A stretch of 64,000 bases of DNA, taken from contig CAJFCJ010000019.1 of NCBI GenBank assembly GCA_904063045.1, positions 3,540,684 to 3,604,683 of the forward strand, given 5' to 3'. Both the position numbers and the translations under genes were made by a program. The notes under the pieces are model-generated. The model was not told where the DNA came from. It ran no database searches and was given only the letters and a program-made list of their open reading frames with translations. The DNA is from Dimorphilus gyrociliatus (Eukaryota > Annelida > Polychaeta > Dinophilidae). This document shows positions 56,129 to 64,000 of the stretch, one piece after another (the stretch's first letter is position 1; the number at the start of each line of letters is the position of its first letter).

Positions 56129-57918
56129 TCAAACGTGCGATATTTTTTCACCGTCCGGAGAAATAATTTTAAAAAAGTAAACCTCTTCTCGAGTCACAAC
56201 ACTAGATTTAGAATCGTCTCTTTCACTGCGAGTACTATCGGCATTTTTATCACCTTTAGAAATATTTCCCGTGCCTATTTCTTCTTCATTTATGCAGGTT
56301 TTCTCGATATTTTCCTCTGAATGGAAATAGAAGGTTATTGTAACAAAGAAATAAGTTTATTTGGTTGGGCATTACTTTTTAAATTGAAAAAGATTTATAT
56401 TAGAAAGGGAGAGAGAGAGAGAGAGAGAATATATTGAGTGTTTTGTACTATGTAATCTGAGAAATGTTATTATTACTATTCATAAAATAAACTAATAGAC
56501 AATAAAACACCTTATATTTGACGACAGGCAGAGACTTTATTGTGATAATTTTCTCTCTTTAAAGTCATTAGACAAATTTCTCTTACCGTGTTGTTTGTAA
56601 ACAGGATCGGGTATTGCAGATCCAGTTAAAGCATTCATTATATTATCCTGAAATATTAATACCTATAAGAAGAATTAAGTAAAAGTAAACAATAATTTAC
56701 ATATTTCTCTTTAATAGATTAATAATATTTGTATAACTTTAGATTACAAATTTTGCAAAAATACAATGTTTTCTTTGTTGGTATAAAGTTACAAATTATA
56801 TATAAATTCAATGCTTACAGGTAAAATTAGGTTATTTAATTCGAAATCTGTAATTATTCGGCCTATACAATCTAGTAAAATACCATAGATGCTGTAATAA
56901 AATAGAATGAAGGAGATTGAAATAGGATTAAATTTATTATTCAAGTTAAATAGTATTTTCTTACCAAAAAGCACAAATCATTTCCTCCCTATATTCAATT
57001 TGTTTTTCAGTCTTTCCTGATTTTCCAGAGCTATTATATATCTTAAAATAGTAAATTTAACAAAAACATTAGAAAAACGGTATAGTTAAAATATACAATC
57101 TTCCATCTGTACCTTTTCCAAGTCTTTTAGTTCTTTTATTAATATATTTAATATATTTAGGCTATAATCTAGATTTTTTATCCATATTGGTGACAAACAC
57201 CTTAACAATTCATTGGCTTTTTGTACGATTTTACTCTTTGATTTAATATTTTTCGACCATTTTATAGTAGTTTCAGCGATAACCTTTAAAAGTTTTTATA
57301 TTGGAAAACATGAATATAAATTATTAATTAGACGTTTAGCAAACTTAACAAACCTTGAAATAGTTTTCAACAATTCTCGGATGGCTTTTAACTAATTGAA
57401 CAAAAACGTTTGCACATTTATAAAAAACTTTTTCATCTTCAGTTCTTTCCATCATATCCGATAAAGCTTTGCACATTTCCTGTTAGGCAATTATATTGGT
57501 ATAGATTTTTAAATAACAACTATTAATTAATATACACATATATATATGCTGTATAGATTATTAGCAAGACTATAAATAGGTTTATCTCGTACAGTATGAA
57601 AGGTAGAGTCGTCCATTATTCCAAGCATCTCGTCTAACTGCTAGCTAGTTTGCAACTGATTAACATCTTACAGAAACGTAATAGCTTCAAGATTTTGCTC
57701 AACTAGTTTTACTAATGAAAAAAACACCAACCTGCTGAGCTTTTTCATCTTTTATATTTTGAACGTTATCCGTTATTTTAATTAGCTGTTAACAGGGGGG
57801 AAAATTTTTTATTTACGCAAAATAGTAGGAGGATACTAGGAAAAAAAAGAAAAATAAGATCATTTACCTGCTTAAGATTGTAGAAAGCATCCTTCGAAAC
57901 GATTAGACTCCCTTCCAT
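56129..57918 (-). CDS. uncharacterised helical protein
   Basis: Not recognised. Nine or so short exons join almost entirely in phase 0: MEGSLIVSKDAFYNLKQ (ATG 57918), LIKITDNVQNIKDEKAQQ, LDEMLGIMDDSTFHT, EMCKALSDMMERTEDEKVFY and CANVFVQLVKSHPRIVENYF, VIAETTIKWSKNIKSK, LLRCLSPIWIKNLDYSLNIL, IYNSSGKSGKTEKQIEYREE, SIYGILLDCIGRIITDFELN, DNIMNALTGSAIPDPVYKQH, and a C-terminal disordered exon ending FFKIISPDGEKISHV. Looks like ARM/HEAT-type alpha-helical pairs followed by an acidic linker. The frame stays open upstream of 57918 to about 57965 (RFFSLYNYLLSLNSW), so an extra 5' exon is possible, though no ATG was found upstream within 300 bp. Confidence 0.55.
56407..56428. repeat. (GA)n microsatellite in an intron
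   Basis: About 10 GA units in an intron of the orphan helical gene. Confidence 0.9.
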
Positions 57919-59982
57919 CCAAGAATTGAGAGACAATAAATAGTTGTACAATGAGAAAAATCTATTCAAAATAGTCAATTAATTCATTCGAATAAGGGTA
58001 TTGTAGAAAGTGATAGGATAAAAGGGGTATATTCAATCAAACCCCACTTAGTAAAGAGTAAAATGGAGTGATAGAAATAATATATATTCTTTTTTTTTTT
58101 AAGCTTCTTAACCAATAAGAAATGATCAAACTATAAAAAAGAAATATATACTTGTAGGCCTTTTTATATAGCCAATACCACTAACTAACCGACTTTAAAA
58201 GAAACTACCCCTTTCTTCAATTAAATACTTTAAATATTTTCGATATTTTAGGTGAAAGTCTTTACCTGAACAAAGAAAAAATTATTGGTAATAAAAATAT
58301 TCAATATAGTTTTTTCTTAGGGAGAAATTCGTATTGTTGAAGATCTTTGATTCAAAAGAAAATATTCTACAGTACATCTATTTAACTGATAAGGTTTACT
58401 CTATAATAGTATTTATGTAAGATATGAGATAAGTTGTATGTAAAAACTACCTCTTTTCTATGAAAATGTAACGATATTTTGTTATTATTGTTTAATTAAT
58501 AGCTTTATACTAATTAATTAGTCTGTGTATTGAGTTTCTGTTAAAGGTGTATCCTATATATATAAATATATATATATATATATACAGTATAAGCACCTAC
58601 TACCTCTATATTAATCGTATCATTTATTAAATCTTTCTTCGTCTTCATTCCTTTACTTTCCCTTTTTTGTTAATAAAGCATTAAAAAAAGAGGCTCTATA
58701 TTTTCTTCTTTCGACATAATAAAATAAGTGTTATACCTTTAACAAACAAACACTGTTTATCTATTATCTTAAATTTCATTAATATCAAATTTATAAGTTA
58801 ATAAAAGCCTACATTTTTCTTATATTTTACATCAAAATCTTATATAAAATATAAAGAATATACATAAAAAAAATCACAAATCTGTTGAATGATTGTCATA
58901 CGGAAAAGAATGACGAAAAAAAACTTACTTGAATAGAATCCCTATTTGATTTATATCACTCTTAGTAAAATGAGTCTAAGGTATATTTTACTCAATTCCT
59001 ATGTGACCCCGTTATCGTTAATTTAAAAAAAAAAACAACAACAACAACTAATGTCGCATAAACTGTATAACTGTATATATTCATTATAACATTTCAAAAA
59101 AATATTTTTCAAGTAAGCCTATAATTAGCTGGTTCAATTTAGATTAACTTTTTTAAAATAGATATTGCTATGTGCAGTATGGTATAGTAATCAATATAGT
59201 AAACTACAAAATATTAAAAATTATTACTTCTATTAAAAATTCTAATTTCCATAGAGAAGCATTACAATAAATTAATAGGGTTTTAACTGTATATACAGTA
59301 TATTATTAAAGTACTTAGGTTAAACAAATAATAAACTATCTCATTAAATCTTTTGTCTAAAGTATTTTATTACATTATTTAAATATCAAAAAAGTATAAA
59401 ATTGTGTAATTAATTCTTTTCTTTTTTTTTTTTTAAAAAAAAATGTTTCTTTTTTTTGTATTAAATTAAAAATTAGATCCTTTTTTATTCATAATTAACA
59501 ATCAGTATTATAAATTAAATGATAAAATCTATTTTTAAATCTGTATATATAAAAAAAAAAGGAAAAAAAAAAAAATAAAACATTGTAAAAATTATGGTGT
59601 ATGTTTTTTTTTGTCATTTTTTTTTAAATTATGTTTTTTATGTTAAATCTTTAATTTTTGCGCTTTTAATGCATAATTCTTTTCACCATTCCTTAATTTA
59701 TTTTTGTATTATAGCGCAAGTAGAGTTTGTAAAAACGTTCCTTTTTATTATCTTTGTCTCTTTCTCTTCTCCTTGTTCTTATTCTTCTATCCTTTGTCTT
59801 TTCTCTTTCTTTCTTTTTTTTATTTATTCGATAAATATAGGAAAATTGTATTCTTTTTTTTTTCCCTAGTTTAGTATACACTCAATGATTATAACTAATA
59901 ACTGTAAAAACTGTAAATGAGATGTCTATAACGGTATGTAGTCAATAACAATGATTTCTTGTTTATCACAGATAAATAAAAT
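57919..59982. other. 2-kb AT-rich intergenic interval
   Basis: No coding exon supported. Holds a TA array (58555-58586) running into TACAGTATAAG, another palindromic copy at 59287-59302 (CTGTATATACAGTATA), and long A/T homopolymers (59400-59600, 59810-59870). The last few hundred bases are probably CEP350 3'UTR. Confidence 0.5.
58555..58586. repeat. (TA)n microsatellite
   Basis: Mostly TATA units ending in TATACAGTATAA. Confidence 0.9.
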
Positions 59983-62900
59983 TTAAAAACATTTTTTCGC
60001 GCCAATAGCCTTGTCAACCGCTTTAGCAGTCTCCTGCAACAATAGGTCGAATATGGCATCGGTTAATTTCATCTTTACCTCAAATTCGTCTTGGTCGTAT
60101 GTTACCCACTCGGGTTCATCTTCTCGCAATTCGGATATAAGAACAACGTCAACATAATCCGATTTACGTTTGTCGACGGAGAGGATAGCGTCGTTAACTT
60201 TTGATGGGTTCAAGAGAGTGACCAACTTGTTAGAAACCAATGGTCGGACGGTATCTAGTACGGCGGGAGGAGTTTGTGGACAAATGAGGCCTTTTGATTT
60301 CATGTACGAAGGTTCGGGGTTTGTTTCCGATTCTTCCTTAAACATTTCTTGTAATGTTGATTTAGTTAGCTCAAAAACTAATTTTCTATAAGATTTTTCT
60401 GATTGAGATGCTTTCGGGTCGGACGGGGCTTTAAGATACGACTGAGGGATATCTTGAATATCATCCCAGCATTGACCACAACGCCTAAAGGACCATAAAA
60501 CGTCAACAGCCTCCCCTACTACTTTCTCTATAGCTTCTTCAGAGCAGGGTACCAATGATTGATATGCAGGTGGGGGTTTAGGTTTTTTCATTTCTTCCCA
60601 ATCATCTATCCATTCGTTATCATCCAGACCTGTAATACTTTCCATTTCCTTATATAGATCAGTAAGAGCATCCATTTTTACTTTGGCACTCTCCTCCTTG
60701 GTCCACCTTTCAGTCTTACCTTCTTCCAATTCTTCCACTTCATCTTCAACTTTCACTTCTGAAGTCTTTTCAATTTGATTCGATTCGCTACCTTCATTTG
60801 TTTTGGAAAAATTACTTTGTTTCTCTCGTTTTATAGCAATAATGTGCGAGACAGTTTCATTTAATAATTTCTTTGTTGCGTCGTTTAGTAGTTTGTCCGT
60901 AGTCTCTTCAATATCTTTCTTGGTAAATTTTGTCTGTGCTTTCTCGTTCTCCAATGATAACTCTTCAATATGTTCGCTAACGTCCTCAGGAACTTGTTCC
61001 GGCTCCGATACAGAAGATTTTTCAGCTATTATCCTCTTACTACTATCACTACTACTAGATTCGCTAATATCTTCCTCGACTATTTCTTCAACATCTTCAA
61101 TAATAGCGCTAGAACTTAAATCTTTTGTTTCCGATTTCTCCGTAGGTTTTCGACTACTAGTTGTGCTATGTTGATTTTTATCAGCTGCAGAGGTGCGACT
61201 TGAAGATTCAGCCGAAGTTGAAGAAGAACCTCGACTAATGCTTGCTGTTGTTTCCTCGCTTTCGCTTCCACTATAAACCTCTTCAACAGAAGATGTTTTA
61301 CCTGCACGATAAGATACACTATTTTTCTCGGACTGATCCGATTTATACGATTTCTCAGAACTTTCCGACTTCGATTTATTGGACTTTTCCGATCTATCTG
61401 ACTCATAGGATCTCTCAGATATTGATTCGCTAATGCTTGATCTTGTGAATGATGTTTTATACGAATCTTTGTTAACGCTTTCGGGCAAAGCAACAGAATT
61501 TTCTTGAATGTCCTCTGAAATACTTCCTTTTATCGAGACAGCAATTGAATCTTTCTTAGAAACTTCGTCCTCGTCAACTTCCGGTATGTTGCGTCCTGTA
61601 TCGAGACGATCAACATCGTGTTCATCATCTGATGCCGACTTAGAGTGAATAGATAATTTCATTTCCGATTTGGATGGATCAACTTCACTTTCTACTTCTT
61701 CTGTTATAATTTCTTCACCGGGAGCTTCACTTATGCTGACCACTTTCTTTCCGCTAAGATGAGAAGGAGCTCCGGATTTGGTTGTTGAAAAATCAGCTGA
61801 GTAGCTGGTTATGTTACTTCTAGACTTTTGAATTGATTCGCTAATAGATTGAGTTGTTATCTTTTCAGAAAGAATATCCGAAGATTCAGAAACAGTATCT
61901 TCCTTCGATGAAGCTCGTCGAGGTTGAGACGATAACAATTGCAATTCGTCCTTTAGCTTTTTCTCTTCTTCTTGAAGTTTTTCTCGTCGTTTTTTCTTGG
62001 CTAATTCTTCAGCATGCGCTCTCTTCTTCAAGACTTGCTGTTTTAACTGAGCAATTCGTGTTTCCAAATCAAACGATTCATTTTCACTGTCATTATCTCG
62101 CGTCGAAGGACTAAAATATGAAAAATTTTTCAATAAAGTGTAAATAACTTGCATTTTGAAAAATAATTAACGACGACATACCTGACATGTTCGCTAATAG
62201 CGGATTGATTGTATGACGTATCCTCTTTTATTGAATCTGATGATTTGCTCGGTCCAGCTATTAAAATAAAAATTAATTGAAAAAAACAAAATGGCAAATG
62301 TTTTATCTACACAAACCTTTTAATAATTCTGAAAAGTGTTCATCAAGATTCTTACGTTCGTAGACGGAAAGTGCTTCTTGCTCAAGAGCCCTAATACAAC
62401 GTTCTTCGGCATCTAAGCGCTCTTTCCATTGTAACAATTCTTCAGCTTGCTTACGCCTTAATTTTAATTTCTGCTCTCGTTTGGTTAAATGTCTAACATA
62501 AGTTAAAAAAAAAATTACTATTATGATCAATTGAATAGAAAATATGTTACTTTTCATGGATCTTGAATTTTTTCAATTTGCTTAAAACATTATCTCCAGA
62601 TGGTGAGGTAACTTGCTTACTTACATCCGATTCCGAAGCTTTAATAAACAATAAAACTATACATATTTAAATATTTACTTAAAAAAATCATTTTACCTTT
62701 AGGAGTTGTTTCTTCTTCAATACTTTGTTCAGTTGTCTGTTAGAAAAATATGTAAATGTATTAATAATATTTATAATAAACATAAATCTTACCTTCGATT
62801 TATCATCTGTGAGAAATTCATCTCTATCCTTTGAAGATAATTTTGATTTTTGAATCTTTTTCTCCTATTTAATAAAAGAAGAAGATAGATTAGTTAAATT

Positions 62901-64000
62901 AAATGATATATACGTAGAATATTCTTCTCTTGAAAGCAGGAGGGGGGAGGGAGAAGAGAGAGAAAAAAGCACACACAAATATACGCAGTCTACATATATA
63001 CATATATATATATGCCAATATGCAAAAAAGAAAACCAATATTTGAAACACTGTGTAAAAAAAACGCAAATATTTTTCTTCTTTATACTAGAATGAATCAT
63101 TTAGTTGTTTATTTGATATAATTTATTAAATTACAGAATAAACTAGGGAATAAAACAAAAAAAGAGCTTATAGTAATAATATATTGTAGATTATTTAAAC
63201 TAAATGATATTTTTTGATAAAGAAGAAAAAAAAGGGATCTTGATCGGATATAGGAATAAGGAATTGGTTTTGGGAAGAGGCTTTGAAATATTGCAGTAAG
63301 AGTAAGATTACGTTGAAAAGAGCGAAAAAAAAACTAGGACCGTGACCGATTAAACTGCATTATATATATAGCAAGTTTATATAATATAACAACGAGCGTG
63401 CGTTTAATGATTTATTTACCTTCCTTTCGCTCGATGGCAGAGGTTGGCGTTTACGCTCTGCCTGTCGACTACGATGCCATAACTGCCATGAAAGTTTTAG
63501 AAAGAGAAATATAGAGAAATTTGCTAAATTAAGCTTAATCTAAAGGTTTGACAGAAGAGGAGCTAATAAGAATAGCTAAACTATTTCTCACCTTTTCAGC
63601 ACGGAGACCCTTTAAAATAAGTCTTCTTTGAACGCTTGCTTGCTTCATTTCTGATTTTCGTCTTTCTATTTCGGCTTTTTCTTGTTCCAGTGACAATAAT
63701 ACAGATCGGCTACGTTTTTTTGGATAAGGATCATCCGTTCGACGATCTTTCCTACTTTGAGTTTGAGTCTTCTGCCATTCAAGTTCGGCTTTCATTTTTT
63801 CTTGTACAGCTTTCTCTCGTAATTTAAGAAGTGCCAATTGATGCTGGGATCTAAGCTCTTCTTCTGCAATATATTGTTTCAGCATATTGGCATTAAAAGC
63901 GGCAAATGAACCGGATGTGCTAAATGCCGTGTGACCTTCATTTTCGGTCTTTGAGATATCATTTATGCTAACTCCAGACACATCAGAGAGAGAACTTTTA
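59983..64000 (-). CDS. CEP350: centrosome-associated protein 350 (CEP350), 3' part; gene runs off the right edge
   Basis: Large centrosomal/centriolar scaffold that in vertebrates recruits FOP and stabilises microtubules. The most 5' visible exon (open to 64000, ending about 63593) has SQHQLALLKLREKAVQEKMK, AELEWQ and SLEQEKAEIERRKSEMKQAS; then LWHRSRQAERKR; HLTKREQKLKLRRKQAEELL, QWKERLDAEERCIRALEQEA; then one long exon (about 62110-59983): FDLETRIAQLKQQVLKKRA coiled coil, a 300-residue Ser/Glu/Lys-rich low-complexity region with repeated SEKS/SYKS and SISES units, then the conserved C-terminal globular part (EEAIEKVVGEAVDVLWSF, VLISELREDEPEWVTYDQDE, KLTDAIFDLLLQETAKAVDK). Motif order matches CEP350. 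I do not see a CAP-Gly domain. Confidence 0.88.

Overview
This is animal nuclear DNA: strongly AT-rich, gene-dense, and built of multi-exon genes whose introns are mostly 36-70 nt with GT-AG ends. The gene set (NEK9, MAP4K3/5, CDK2AP, gamma-adaptin, HEATR5B, ACOX1, PSMD8, CEP350, a FMRFamide-type GPCR, a C18orf63/DUF4708 protein) is bilaterian. The compact introns suggest a small-genome invertebrate, possibly a spiralian such as a miniature annelid; that placement is inference. I saw no prokaryotic operon, CRISPR array, rRNA, confident tRNA or transposon.

Layout. 0.1-9.1 kb: saccharopine dehydrogenase (-) head-to-head with adenylate kinase 8 (+), then an unrecognised nuclear protein (-) head-to-head with a C18orf63-like protein (+). 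9.3-12.7 kb: a small orphan gene and NEK9 (-). 12.7-23.1 kb: a gene-poor stretch with a GT31 glycosyltransferase (+), a coiled-coil/Lys-rich protein (-), a single-exon GPCR (-) and many microsatellites. 23.1-25.2 kb: DRAP1/NC2-alpha (+), which carries a minor-spliceosome (U12-type) intron, convergent with a membrane-anchored SAM methyltransferase (-). 25.6-37.3 kb: AP1G1 (gamma-adaptin) and HEATR5B, both on the minus strand and adjacent. 38.1-43 kb: an orphan basic phospho-substrate-like protein (+), CDK2AP (+) and neuroguidin (-). 43-51 kb: a MAP4K3/5-type kinase (+) and a PLP class-V aminotransferase-like enzyme (+). 51-64 kb: peroxisomal acyl-CoA oxidase (-, C-terminal SKL), PSMD8/Rpn12 (-), an orphan helical protein (-), and the 3' part of CEP350 (-) running off the right edge.

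Functional links. HEATR5 proteins recruit and regulate the AP-1 adaptor whose gamma subunit is the neighbouring gene, so two physically interacting products lie side by side. Several other pairs share short divergent promoters. The remaining genes look like ordinary housekeeping neighbours. No wholly new multi-gene system is evident; the best leads are the U12 intron, the AP1G1-HEATR5B pairing, the monofunctional saccharopine dehydrogenase, four or five orphan proteins, and recurrent non-coding motifs. Exon joins were read by eye from splice signals and reading frame, so individual boundaries may be off.
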